60,760 nucleotides of DNA, taken from NCBI GenBank assembly GCA_026393975.1, contig JAPKZD010000007.1, positions 1 through 60,760 of the forward strand, written 5' to 3'. A model generated the notes under the pieces. That model was not told where the DNA came from and did not search any database. It saw only the letters and a list, made by a program, of their open reading frames with translations. The position numbers were made by a program, and so were the translations under genes. Below are positions 52,744-60,668 of the stretch, in pieces. The number at the start of each line of letters is the position of its first letter. Positions within the stretch are counted from its first letter, which is position 1. This stretch comes from Candidatus Aminicenantota bacterium. Lineage in GTDB: Bacteria; Acidobacteriota; Aminicenantia; Aminicenantales; Saccharicenantaceae.

Positions 52744-52780
52744 CCCTCTCTGTATTTAGGGGGGGACAGGAGGACGGCGC
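52744..52780 (+). repeat. Short GC-clamped repeat (also at 54067-54102)
   Basis: The pattern ccctctctgtatttaggggg followed by ggacaggaggacggcgc recurs at 54067-54102 with few changes. Each begins with a small stem (ccct/aggg). Both lie in gaps of the AT-richer region. Confidence 0.6.
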
Positions 52781-52804
52781 GCTGTATTTACCGTATTTTT
52801 TTGA

Positions 52805-53248
52805 TTATTTATCTGCCTTCACTTGGCCTGCCGGTTCCTCCCCCGATTTTTCTGCTTTCTTTTTCATCGTTGCCTTGCCTTCTTCGGGGGATTCCGTCGT
52901 TTTCTGGCTTTTGCCGCCTTCCGGTGCTTTCTTTATCTTCTTTTCCTTGCCCTCTGCGGCGGTTTTCTTAGGCTTCTCGCCTTTACCGCCTTCTTGTTCT
53001 TTCTTGGGGGCTGCCGCTCTTTCCGCCTTTATCTTCGCCATTTCTTCCGTTTTCTTTTCGCTGTCGGCGATCAGCCTCAGCCTTTTATTCAGGGCCCTGA
53101 TATCTGCCTGCAATTTTCTAACGAGAGTATCTTTGTCGGCCCTGGGAGATTCGATCCCCTTCCCCGACAGGAAAGACAGCCGATCTTGCAGTTCATGTTC
53201 GAAATATGACTTTTGCCGTATGAGCATTTGCTTCCGCTTTAATCCCAT
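52805..53248 (-). CDS. Hypothetical Lys/Glu-rich protein
   Basis: A 147-residue protein. Residues 1-70 form a charged coiled-coil (LIRQKSYFEHELQDRLSFLS, TLVRKLQADIRALNKRLRLI), and the remainder is a low-complexity tail of Lys, Glu, Gly and Pro, probably disordered. A very good ribosome-binding site (AGGAGG, five bases) supports expression. The basic disordered tail suggests nucleic-acid binding, but that is inference. Confidence 0.65.
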   Translation of the reverse strand: MGLKRKQMLIRQKSYFEHELQDRLSFLSGKGIESPRADKDTLVRKLQADIRALNKRLRLIADSEKKTEEMAKIKAERAAAPKKEQEGGKGEKPKKTAAEGKEKKIKKAPEGGKSQKTTESPEEGKATMKKKAEKSGEEPAGQVKADK

Positions 53249-53319
53249 TTCTTCCTCCTCTCCGATTTAGTTATTTTTCTCCGGCAGATCATAGATCAGC
53301 AGATAGTTGCCGAAGGTAC

Positions 53320-53670
53320 TTATATCAGGGTTTTGGCTAAAAAGCCATCGCATTTTAGGATGAGTTCTTCCTTGCGCCGCCGGCTCAGGGATTTGACGGC
53401 GCATTCCCGTGACAGGGACCGGGAACGGGTGCCGCACTCCTCCTGGTAGACCAGAACGATAGGGCGCCGGGTCCGGGTGTAGCGAGAGGCCGTGCCTTCC
53501 TGGTGCTCCCGGAGTCGGCGGTCAATATTGATAGTCACTCCGGTGTAGAAGGACCCGTCGGAGCATTCCAAGATATAGAGGAACCAAATGGCTCCTGCGG
53601 TCGCGTTCGGCGCCGGTTGTTCCTCCTTGGCCTTCATCGTCCGGAGCATGCGGCGGTACAGTGGTTTCAT
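53320..53670 (-). CDS. GIY-YIG endonuclease domain protein
   Basis: A 116-residue protein with a GIY-YIG core (AIWFLYILECSDGSFYTGVT, with LYI...YTG for the name motif, then the catalytic Arg in NIDRRLREHQEGTASRYTRT). It is like the small UPF0213/YhbQ family. The longer frame begins at a TTG that is the -35 box of a fitting promoter, so ATG 53670 was preferred. It could be a repair nuclease or a remnant of a mobile element; length supports an intact small protein. Confidence 0.85.
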   Translation of the reverse strand: MKPLYRRMLRTMKAKEEQPAPNATAGAIWFLYILECSDGSFYTGVTINIDRRLREHQEGTASRYTRTRRPIVLVYQEECGTRSRSLSRECAVKSLSRRRKEELILKCDGFLAKTLI

Positions 53671-53706
53671 GGAACCGAGATCAGGGTATCGGATATTCCG
53701 ATCGGG

Positions 53707-53736
53707 AGAATACTTCCGGCCGTTTGGAGATGTCAA
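53707..53736 (-). promoter_or_regulatory. Promoter of the GIY-YIG gene
   Basis: On the reverse strand, TTGACA (53731-53736), an 18-base spacer and TATTCT (53707-53712), giving a leader of about 30 bases to ATG 53670. Confidence 0.6.
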
Positions 53737-53762
53737 GAACTCCTGGGTTCGCCGGCCGCCAG

Positions 53763-54005
53763 CTAGTATCGGAAGCTGATCTGGGCGCAGAGGCTGCCTA
53801 GGCCCGGAGAGTCTTCCTCAAATACTAACCAATAGCGATAATCCAGGCTTAGAGCCAGCTTGTCCGACAGGCGAAATCTCACCCCGGCTCCGGCGTTGCC
53901 CACGGGAAAAATCCAAGGGATGACGGAGCCCAAGCCGGCCGTGATGTAGGGCTCGACGGGGCCAACCTGCGATCCGGCGGGAAGGCAGCCCCTTTCGATT
54001 GCCTA
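53763..54005 (-). pseudogene. 3' fragment of an outer-membrane beta-barrel protein gene
   Basis: About 80 codons remain. They encode alternating strands (GPVEPYITAGLGSVIPWIF, GAGVRFRLSDKLALSLDYRY) and end in Gln-Ile-Ser-Phe-Arg-Tyr, an aromatic end as needed for barrel insertion. An in-frame TAG just upstream (54006 side) and the absence of a signal peptide show that the 5' part is lost. It resembles the last strands of an OmpA-like or opacity-type barrel. Confidence 0.75.
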
Positions 54006-54066
54006 ATCAGAAGCAAATGACAGCAGGGATCACAAAAGCACCTCGCAAGACTTTGTTCTTACTTAT

Positions 54067-54102
54067 CCCCCTCTGTAATTAGGGGGAACCGGAGGACGGC
54101 GC
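54067..54102 (+). repeat. Short GC-clamped repeat (also at 52744-52780)
   Basis: Second copy: ccctctgtaattaggggg, then aaccggaggacggcgc. It lies 160 bases before the defence-like gene run, and together with the first copy could mark the ends of an inserted segment of about 1.3 kb. Confidence 0.6.
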
Positions 54103-54258
54103 TTTTGATTAAGGAATGGCAGGGGGTTCCTTTTTTCTGGCCCCGTAAGGCCGTGTAGAAAGATCGGAGTATCGGCCCACGTTTCGTTATCGTGTTGGCC
54201 GCCGGAAAGGCCGCAGACAGCCGTGCAGGTCGGTTCTCGGCGGGGATTGATGGGGGTA

Positions 54259-54287
54259 TTGACAAGTCCGTGTTTTCGTGCTATTGT
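54259..54287 (+). promoter_or_regulatory. Promoter of the winged-helix/HEPN gene run
   Basis: TTGACA at 54259-54264, a 17-base spacer and TATTGT at 54282-54287, then an AGGAGG ribosome-binding site at 54301-54306. Confidence 0.75.
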
Positions 54288-54313
54288 GTCTTTGTTTATA
54301 AGGAGGATTGAGC

Positions 54314-54694
54314 ATGCCACTTAAAGATTTGACGGTCAAAGGGACTGTTCTGCGCGAGAAGCAGATTGAGGAACTTGTGTCCGATTATGTAAGGTACGAC
54401 CCGGAAGCAAAGGAGATTGTGCTCCTCCCAGCGACAAACTCGCTTAAGAACAAGGCTAAAATCCTGGTTTATCTTGTGGCCTTACAGGGGTGGACCTTTG
54501 TAACAAAAGACCCGGTGCCAACTGATGCCACTCCGGCAAGTATTGAACATGCTCTGCACATTCCGGGCGGGACCCTCCGTCCTATCCTGAAGGAACTAAA
54601 GGACTCCCATATGATCTTGGTAAAAGGCCGATCGTACAGTATCCACCCCGTCGCTCTGACCCACATAAAAGATGCAATCCTGTCGGGAAAGTAA
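54314..54694 (+). CDS. Small winged-helix-like protein
   Basis: A 126-residue soluble protein of no recognised family. The second half looks like a winged helix: TPASIEHALHIPGGTLRPIL then KELKDSHMILVKGRSYSIHP, a helix-turn-helix followed by a wing. ATG 54314 was chosen because AGGAGG lies seven bases upstream; an earlier TTG is only one base from it. It is the first of five same-strand genes, following a good promoter. It may regulate the run or serve as an adaptor in it. Codons are mixed, less GC-biased than the left part of the window. Confidence 0.7.
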   Translation: MPLKDLTVKGTVLREKQIEELVSDYVRYDPEAKEIVLLPATNSLKNKAKILVYLVALQGWTFVTKDPVPTDATPASIEHALHIPGGTLRPILKELKDSHMILVKGRSYSIHPVALTHIKDAILSGK

Positions 54695-54739
54695 CAGGCG
54701 CGAGTGGCCGGAACGTGAATGAAAAAGGGGAATGAACCT

Positions 54740-55183
54740 ATGGACAAAGCCAAACTGATTTCCTCACTTCAGCAAATCAAGAATCTCGCGGAAGAGTGTC
54801 TCGGGGGTTTTCAGGATGCGGCAAAGCCACAACGGATCGCTAAAACGCCCTCTATCCCCTTACACGATCCGAAGCCGGCGAGAATTGACTTCGATAAACC
54901 ATTACGGCCCTTCATCAAGCAATACGCTAAGGGCATGAGCGGCGCGGAAAAATTCATCCTCCTGCTAAGTCGCCTTGTGAAAGGGGATTTGGAGCAGGAG
55001 GTGGCTCTTGTGGATATAGTAAATCAATGGAACAAGATGAAGTCAGAGTCTCTGCTGAGTATGGATTTCAATCGTTGTTATTCTTCGCTCGCGAAGGACT
55101 ACGATTGGGTCGAGTCCAAAAAAAAGGGCTTCTACAACCTCCGCCCGGACTGGAAAGAAATCTTTGAAAGCTCCAATGGCTAA
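54740..55183 (+). CDS. Small protein with C-terminal winged-helix-like region
   Basis: A 147-residue soluble protein. After a helical N-terminus (DKAKLISSLQQIKNLAEECL) and a Pro/Lys linker, the last 90 residues (AEKFILLLSRLVKGDLEQEV, YSSLAKDYDWVESKKKGFYN) look like a winged helix with the same plan as the protein at 56070-56558. The chosen ATG has AAGGGG nine bases upstream; ATG 54719 is in frame and possible. It overlaps the next gene by eight bases, so the two products are made together and may act as a pair. Function unknown. Confidence 0.65.
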   Translation: MDKAKLISSLQQIKNLAEECLGGFQDAAKPQRIAKTPSIPLHDPKPARIDFDKPLRPFIKQYAKGMSGAEKFILLLSRLVKGDLEQEVALVDIVNQWNKMKSESLLSMDFNRCYSSLAKDYDWVESKKKGFYNLRPDWKEIFESSNG

Positions 55184-55949
55184 GACTCGGATAGGAGCGT
55201 TATTAGTTCCGACTTTTTCCGTAAAGCATGTTACTTCCCTAATTTCTCACTATGGCGAATTGGTGAGCGATTTCCAGATGGGTGAGTGGGAAGATTCGCT
55301 CGCCAAGGCTGGAAAGTTTGTTGAGGCTGTTTTGAAAGCGTTGTTTGTTCACGTAGGAGAGAGTCCGCCCACGGGAAGAGGATTTAAAGCAGATCCAATA
55401 ATCACGGGGCTGGCCAACAAACCGCAAAATTCATGTGACGACAGCATTAGATTAACAATTCCCCGGGCCTGTCGGTTCGTCTACGATATCGCGAGCAACC
55501 GGGGAGGCCGTCATGATCCAGAGGAAATTAACGCGAATGAAATGGACGCTAATGCGTCGGTATCGACCTGTTCTTGGATTCTCGCCGAGATGATTCGCCT
55601 TTCACAGAAAGGTGTCGTCGATCTTGAGGAGGCAAGGAAATTAGTCGATTCATTAACCCGAAAGAAGTACCCCTTCATTGAAGAAGTTGATGGTCGCGTC
55701 TATTTTCACCTCGAAAAGAAGACTGCTCCTGATGTGGCCCTCCTGGCTCTGGACCACGCATACCCAGGTAGGCTTTCGAAGCAGAACCTCATTGATGCAA
55801 TAAAGCGGAATGGGTTTTCGAGCGACAACGCCCGCAAGGCAGTCCAGAGCATTTCGCATTTTGTCGACAATGATGGAAACGACCGGTTGCGTCTTCTTGC
55901 ACCAGGCTTAAGAAGGGCCGAAGAAATCATAAAAACAAAGGCCGTTTAG
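55176..55949 (+). CDS. HEPN-like protein with C-terminal winged-helix-like region
   Basis: A 257-residue soluble protein. The first 160 residues are helical, with GKFVEAVLKALFVHVGESPP and a later ACRFVYDIASNRGGRHDPEE. The Arg-Gly-Gly-Arg-His-Asp segment, followed by NANEMDANASVSTCSWILAE, recalls the HEPN/abortive-infection pattern in which Arg and His form a ribonuclease site, but the exact RxxxxH spacing is not met. The last 85 residues (ALDHAYPGRLSKQNLIDAIK) look like a winged helix. It is co-translated with the 147-residue partner. A toxin or RNase effector role is inference. Confidence 0.6.
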   Translation: MAKTRIGALLVPTFSVKHVTSLISHYGELVSDFQMGEWEDSLAKAGKFVEAVLKALFVHVGESPPTGRGFKADPIITGLANKPQNSCDDSIRLTIPRACRFVYDIASNRGGRHDPEEINANEMDANASVSTCSWILAEMIRLSQKGVVDLEEARKLVDSLTRKKYPFIEEVDGRVYFHLEKKTAPDVALLALDHAYPGRLSKQNLIDAIKRNGFSSDNARKAVQSISHFVDNDGNDRLRLLAPGLRRAEEIIKTKAV

Positions 55950-56069
55950 GGTGTATTAGCGCAATGCCGTTCTCCGCTAAAATCACCCTCCATTTCACCT
56001 CAAAAAGTAGTTGTCTTTAGATGCCGAATTTCATAAAATACTAAAGAGCTAAAAAGGAGGGAACCACCA

Positions 56070-56558
56070 ATGGCGTTTAAGTTTCGCGTTAAATTAGGGC
56101 CTGTTGAAGTCGAGTATGAAGGGGATAAGGAGTTCGAAAAAGAAAAGCTCCTTGAGCTTGTTTCGGACGTAATGCACATCCATGAATCGTCCGGAAAGAA
56201 AGCAGGGAGTGGTTCTGGGGCGGCACATGAAGGAACAGGTAAAGACGTCGGCAAAGGCCGTGGGATTCAGCTAACGACCGGCAACATAGCCGCGAAACTT
56301 GGGCTCGGAAAGGGAAAGGACCTGCTCCTGGCCGCATGCGCCCATCTTGAATTCGTTGAGGGGAAGCAAACCCACACGCGAGAGGAAATCATTGCGGATG
56401 CAAAGACGGCGACGGGTTTCTATAAAACATCGCATGTGAATAACCTCACTCTTTATCTTGGACGGCTCAGAGACAAGCTGAACGAAATTTCGAAAGATAA
56501 CTACACCCTCAACGACGCAACCCGGGCCGATCTAAAGGCGAAACTTGGTATCAGCTGA
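56070..56558 (+). CDS. Small protein with C-terminal winged-helix-like region (second pair)
   Basis: A 162-residue protein. The N-terminus forms a strand pair with an acidic pattern (FKFRVKLGPVEVEYEGDKEF), followed by a short helix and a Gly/Lys-rich linker. The C-terminal 90 residues (GKDLLLAACAHLEFVEGKQT, THVNN-like LTLYLGRLRDKLNEI, DNYTLNDATRADLKAKL) resemble the winged helix of the protein at 54740-55183. The ATG has AAGGAGG nine bases upstream. It overlaps the HEPN gene by 14 bases, so the pair is translationally coupled like the first pair. Not assigned to a known family. Confidence 0.65.
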   Translation: MAFKFRVKLGPVEVEYEGDKEFEKEKLLELVSDVMHIHESSGKKAGSGSGAAHEGTGKDVGKGRGIQLTTGNIAAKLGLGKGKDLLLAACAHLEFVEGKQTHTREEIIADAKTATGFYKTSHVNNLTLYLGRLRDKLNEISKDNYTLNDATRADLKAKLGIS

Positions 56559-57384
56559 TTCCCTCAAAGACATCCTTTGTCAACCGAAGCTGAAGAAAAC
56601 CCAGAAGCTCCTTATCTGTTTGGCCGTTGACGTAGACCACCCGAAGTCGATCGCCGAAATCAAAAAGCTGGCGTTAAGTGGAGGCCTCAATTCGGTCCAG
56701 AGAGACAAGAACCTCTCCCTCTACTTAACAAGGGCCTCCCTCTACGCCGCGAGGACTCCCGAAGGTTGGAGTCTAACTCTCCCGGGAAAGATGTACGTGG
56801 AAGGACTGGTCAAGCCGTTTATCAAAAGACCTGTGGCCAAGGTCACGACCAACCTTCGCATCCATCTAGCGAAGATCAGCGATCCCGATACCATGGCTTT
56901 CATCGAGGAAGCGATCGCGTGCTGTGAGGCGGGCTTTTGGAGAGCGGCTGTGGTGCTCTCGTGGGAGGGGGCCGTGTCCGTCCTCTACGATCACGTCATG
57001 TTACACAAGTTGGCCAACTTCAACACGGAAGCTCACCGAAATGACGCCAAATGGAAAACTGCGAAGACCAAGGATCACTTGGCCCGCATGAAGGAGTCCG
57101 ATTTCCTGATTACGCTACAGGGAATCGCCGTACTCGATAAGAACGTACGGATGGAGCTTGGGCACTGCCTGGAGTTGAGAAACGGTTGTGGCCACCCGAG
57201 CTCCCTGCAAATCGGAGAGCATCGCACGGCCGCTCACCTTGAGATGTTGATCCTGAACGTGTTCGCCAAGTTCGTGGCCCAGAAAGAAACCTCGGACTTT
57301 TTTGCCACGGCCCTTGCGGATTGGGACGAGTTCATCGCGGGGATGGAAGAAAACAGAAAGCGTGGCCTCTTAGGGTTCTTCTGA
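56545..57384 (+). CDS. HEPN-domain protein with N-terminal winged-helix-like region
   Basis: A 279-residue protein starting at TTG inside its partner's end. Residues about 1-90 are winged-helix-like (KKTQKLLICLAVDVDHPKSI, NLSLYLTRASLYAARTPEGW). The rest is a helical HEPN domain: FIEEAIACCEAGFWRAAVVL near its start and the diagnostic LELRNGCGHPSSLQIGEHRT, with Arg-Asn-x-x-x-His (Rx4H), the ribonuclease motif of HEPN toxins and effectors. The family's known members cut RNA in toxin-antitoxin, CRISPR and abortive-infection settings. Here it pairs with a small winged-helix protein, possibly its antidote or sensor. Confidence 0.7.
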   Translation: MVSADSLKDILCQPKLKKTQKLLICLAVDVDHPKSIAEIKKLALSGGLNSVQRDKNLSLYLTRASLYAARTPEGWSLTLPGKMYVEGLVKPFIKRPVAKVTTNLRIHLAKISDPDTMAFIEEAIACCEAGFWRAAVVLSWEGAVSVLYDHVMLHKLANFNTEAHRNDAKWKTAKTKDHLARMKESDFLITLQGIAVLDKNVRMELGHCLELRNGCGHPSSLQIGEHRTAAHLEMLILNVFAKFVAQKETSDFFATALADWDEFIAGMEENRKRGLLGFF

Positions 57385-57466
57385 CCCTCTCCGGCTGGCC
57401 GCGGATAATGTTATTATTGTGGGCTCATGTTATGATCGAAAAAGATCAGCCAGTGAGGAGGATTGA

Positions 57467-58291
57467 ATGTTAGTATTAATAAGCTGGGCGGGGTCCAGAA
57501 GTAAACATGTCGCTGAGAGCTTTAAAAACTGGCTAGGTCTAGTTATCCAGAATGTCGAACCGTGGATCTCTCTCGATATTGATAAAGGAAGTCGATGGGA
57601 AGGTGAGTTAGCAGAAAGACTGGAGAGGTCAAAAATTGGGATATTTTGTCTTACTAAAGATAATCTGGAGGCGCCTTGGCTCTTATTTGAGGCGGGTGCC
57701 GTGTCGAAGATTAGCGGAGCACAAGTGTGCACGTTTCTTTACGATGTGGATTATGCAGATATTAAGCAACCGTTAGCCCAATTCCAGCATACAAAAAACG
57801 AAAAGGACGAAATATTCAAATTAATGAAGACTATTAATCAAGCAGTGCTAGATGCGGGAGAAAAAGCGTTAGCAGAATCACAGCTTGAAGATGCATTCAA
57901 TACTTATTGGGGCAGGCTGGAAGCAACGCTCAAAACGACCCCTGCGCCTGAAAGTCATAAGCCTACCCCTTCACGGAGCCAATTAGAGCTAATTCAAGAA
58001 GTCTTGGGGACTGTCCGAAATATGCAGACAGTTCTTCAGGACGTTCAATCTAGGGTGTATAAAACTGTTGCTCCTCACAGTCGGAGTCCCTTCTTATCTA
58101 GCCGAGACATGAAGTTTGATTCGATTATGGCGGTACTAGAAGAATTTATGGATAAGTATAACCTAAGAGGTGAATCAGGGCAGACCGGACAAAGTGGATC
58201 AGAATACGATATTATTCCTCAGGAAGAGTGCCATGCTACAGGGCCTACTGGCCCAGATGTTATTTCGCAGAAGCCTTCCATAATAAAATGA
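57467..58291 (+). CDS. TIR domain protein (predicted NAD-consuming effector)
   Basis: A 274-residue protein. The N-terminal 130 residues form a TIR domain: LVLISWAGSRSKHVAESFKN, the box PWISLDIDKGSRWEGELAER, IGIFCLTKDNLEAPWLLFEA, in which the Glu of LLFEAGA is the expected catalytic residue. A linker and a coiled-coil (QLELIQEVLGTVRNMQTVLQ) follow, then a polar tail without a recognised sensor domain. Bacterial TIR proteins often deplete NAD or make signalling nucleotides during phage attack. It has its own AGGAGG site and follows the HEPN gene by 82 bases on the same strand. Confidence 0.82.
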   Translation: MLVLISWAGSRSKHVAESFKNWLGLVIQNVEPWISLDIDKGSRWEGELAERLERSKIGIFCLTKDNLEAPWLLFEAGAVSKISGAQVCTFLYDVDYADIKQPLAQFQHTKNEKDEIFKLMKTINQAVLDAGEKALAESQLEDAFNTYWGRLEATLKTTPAPESHKPTPSRSQLELIQEVLGTVRNMQTVLQDVQSRVYKTVAPHSRSPFLSSRDMKFDSIMAVLEEFMDKYNLRGESGQTGQSGSEYDIIPQEECHATGPTGPDVISQKPSIIK

Positions 58292-58474
58292 ATCCTGCCT
58301 AAGAATTCGACACCCTTTTGTTCATGCAAGAGGCACTGAGGGGCCCGAGGCCAAGTGAACAACACAGCCCCGGATACTCATAAGGACGCCGGTTAGGGCG
58401 GAAGAGCGCGCCTCGTAGATAGAGACGCTAGGGAGGGGGGAAGATTCTCATTCGGGGCCAGCTCCGCCAGTGGT

Positions 58475-59026
58475 CTAGAAGACTACCTTGATCGCCATAA
58501 TCAAGAGATACCCGAGCGTGCCAAGACCAAGGAGGAAAACGAGGAGCATCGCCTTTATGAGCCTCGGCGAGTACTGCCTCGTCAACTGCATATTCACAAT
58601 CCGAGCTGAGCCCTGATCGGACTCTGTGTAGGTGTTAATCTGATTGAACGTAAGCGGGGGGAAATAGAGGTAGTTGATCGTAATCTGTTTCTTCGGAACC
58701 AACGTCGGGATTACTATCTCTTTGGACCCATCGGGGAGATCCTTTACCGAATGATCGATTGACGGGAGGATTTGGAACGCCGGAAGTTCTGAATGTCCGA
58801 GTCGGACATCCGTTGCCGACTTCCTTCCGACGTTACCCACCACCACCGAATGCGTATGAACCATAAGGTTACCACCATTCGGGGTTTTGGTGTAAATTCC
58901 AAAAGTCTGGCTGATGTAGCTGATCAACTTAGGTCGATCCTCGAACCATTTGTTCAGGATGATGCCAAGAACCAACGTGATCAAAGGAATGGCTATCTTC
59001 GCAACGAGGTCCCAATTGATGTGCAT
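58475..59026 (-). CDS. Two-TM membrane protein with extracytoplasmic or cytoplasmic beta domain
   Basis: A 183-residue protein of no recognised family. A membrane segment near the N-terminus (IAIPLITLVLGIILNKWFED) and one at the C-terminus (AMLLVFLLGLGTLGYLLIMA) enclose about 120 residues of mainly beta structure (HTHSVVVGNVGRKSATDVRL, EIVIPTLVPKKQITINYLYF), probably Ig-like. ATG 59026 has AGAGGGG at eight bases; the upstream in-frame start at 59068 is not needed. A TTGACA-18-TATTCT promoter stands upstream. Membrane-disrupting effectors of cyclic-nucleotide systems can have a similar size, but no binding domain is evident. Confidence 0.7.
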   Translation of the reverse strand: MHINWDLVAKIAIPLITLVLGIILNKWFEDRPKLISYISQTFGIYTKTPNGGNLMVHTHSVVVGNVGRKSATDVRLGHSELPAFQILPSIDHSVKDLPDGSKEIVIPTLVPKKQITINYLYFPPLTFNQINTYTESDQGSARIVNMQLTRQYSPRLIKAMLLVFLLGLGTLGYLLIMAIKVVF

Positions 59027-59048
59027 GCTTATTCCCCTCTTTTCAAGA

Positions 59049-59078
59049 AGAATACCGCCCGCCTGCAACTAATGTCAA
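59049..59078 (-). promoter_or_regulatory. Promoter of the two-TM protein gene
   Basis: On the reverse strand, TTGACA (59073-59078), an 18-base spacer and TATTCT (59049-59054), 22 bases before ATG 59026. Confidence 0.65.
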
Positions 59079-59098
59079 GGTTCCCAGACACCCGACGA

Positions 59099-59156
59099 CC
59101 AGAATTTACAGAATTTGAGAACGTGGGGGATATAAGCGGTATATATTAAATTCTGG
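59099..59156. repeat. 10-bp inverted repeat upstream of the two-TM gene
   Basis: ccagaattta at 59099-59108 pairs with taaattctgg at 59147-59156. It lies between the two-TM gene's promoter and the IS3 remnant, and may be an operator or an old insertion scar. Confidence 0.5.
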
Positions 59157-59222
59157 GGGTAGGGCTCAGTGTGAGGAGAGTTCCAAGGCGCGAGTCCAGC
59201 GACCTCGGGAGGATATTCAGAA

Positions 59223-59609
59223 GACTCGGCTCACAGGTCTGAGGATGTCTTGGAACAACTCTACGAACTTTTCCTGACGCGGGGAGTGCCTGAACATATT
59301 CGGTCGGATAACGGCGCGGAATTCACCGCAAACGCGGTCAGGAGTTGGCTCGAAGACCTTGGCGTAATCACACTCTACATCATGCCCGGGAGCCCTTGGG
59401 AGGATGGCTACGTCGAGTCCTTTATCGGGAAGCTCCGGGATGAGCTTCTCAATGGCGAGGTGTTAGACACATTGACGGAAGCGAAGGTTCTTGTCGAGGG
59501 TTGGCGGAAGGAATACAATCGCTTCAGACCGCATAGTTCCTTGGGCTATCGGCCGCCGGCTCCAGAGGCCTTTATTGCTGGAAAATTCACTCAAGGGCTG
59601 GTACATTGA
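59223..59609 (+). mobile_element. Truncated IS3-family transposase (integrase core, 3' end)
   Basis: The last 128 codons of an IS3 OrfB-type transposase. The retained part has the second catalytic Asp (HIRSDNGAEFTANAVRSWLE) and the catalytic Glu (GYVESFIGKLRDELLNGEVL), followed by the usual YNRFRPHSSLGYRPPAPEAF tail. The first Asp, the helix-turn-helix OrfA and the 5' end are missing, so it cannot move by itself. It lies between the two-TM gene and the cyclase gene and has probably separated them. Confidence 0.88.
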
Positions 59610-59648
59610 TGGGGGGGGGCTGGTCACTTCAGATTTGTTTCAGATTTA

Positions 59649-60617
59649 TTATTGTTTTCCGTCCAGAATTACCATGAACACCTTATATGGCTCGCCTTTA
59701 GGGTCTACATAGCTCCATCCTTTAGAAGGAACTATTTGCCTACACATTAGGCGTCGAGGTGTATATAGATTCCTAAAGGCAATATCTCCAACACAAATGC
59801 CATTTGGGTCAGCACATGCTTGTATTTTTATTGCGAGATTAACAACCTCTCCAATAATATCAACATGCCGTTTTGTGGCTTCATTTCCTATTGTGAGGAT
59901 GGATGCGGCTCCAGATTCAATCCCAATACGTATCCCTATTATGGGCAATCCGAGTTCCATGAAAACAGGATTAATACCATGAATCAGGATTTTCCTCATT
60001 AACATAGCGCAATCGAACGCGAAATCGTTCTTCACAATAAAGCTTGGAGATGGAAAATAAGCAATGAATCCATCCCCTTGATATTTGAGAATATGTCCGT
60101 GGTGCTTTGGTACAATGGCACTCATCTCATATAAAAATGTATCGATGACCTTTGAATAGGTATCTCGAACTAGTTTTTGAGCCAGAGCAGTTGAACTAAC
60201 AATGTCAATTGAAATAATAGCAAACTCAAGTTCGTTATCTTTCAATGATTCCAAGAACTCATTGGATTTGTCAGAATACTTCTGCTCTTGTATCTTCCCT
60301 AATGCTCTCTCTCTAATCGGGTCTAATCGTGAAATAACATATTTATCAATGTCTTGGACGTCGCCATCCGGAAGTTCAATGCACAAAGGCGTTTTGTTTA
60401 TAAAATCCCTTATTTGCTCCATAATATTTTTGGGGAAAACTGCGTTATCGAGTTTGTCATAGAGCCTTGTTTCCCCATTTAAGATTTTCCATTCATACCG
60501 ATCAGGATGCAGCCGAATTTTAAATTGGCACAAACCTGATTCCTCATCATTCTTTTCAACATCAAACACAAAATCAATTCTGTTATTAAAGAACGTTTTC
60601 ATCCTCTGGTTTTGCAT
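59649..60617 (-). CDS. Class III nucleotide cyclase domain protein
   Basis: A 322-residue protein. The C-terminal 200 residues are a class III cyclase: metal-binding Asp in EFAIISIDIVSSTALAQKLV, second Asp in GHILKYQGDGFIAYFPSP, and the late RHVDIIGEVVNLAIKIQACA. In the last motif the Asn is kept, but the usual Arg is a Lys. The N-terminal 130 residues show no known sensor (FFNNRIDFVFDVEKNDEES). The product could be cAMP, cGMP or, as in Pycsar systems, cUMP or cCMP; the sequence cannot decide. The start is uncertain (ATG 60617 or 60602, or TTG 60632). Low GC suggests recent acquisition. Confidence 0.8.
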   Translation of the reverse strand: MQNQRMKTFFNNRIDFVFDVEKNDEESGLCQFKIRLHPDRYEWKILNGETRLYDKLDNAVFPKNIMEQIRDFINKTPLCIELPDGDVQDIDKYVISRLDPIRERALGKIQEQKYSDKSNEFLESLKDNELEFAIISIDIVSSTALAQKLVRDTYSKVIDTFLYEMSAIVPKHHGHILKYQGDGFIAYFPSPSFIVKNDFAFDCAMLMRKILIHGINPVFMELGLPIIGIRIGIESGAASILTIGNEATKRHVDIIGEVVNLAIKIQACADPNGICVGDIAFRNLYTPRRLMCRQIVPSKGWSYVDPKGEPYKVFMVILDGKQ

Positions 60618-60668
60618 CGTTGGTTGTGTCAACTAACGTTCGCAACTTCGGGGCCATCGTAACCCTCT

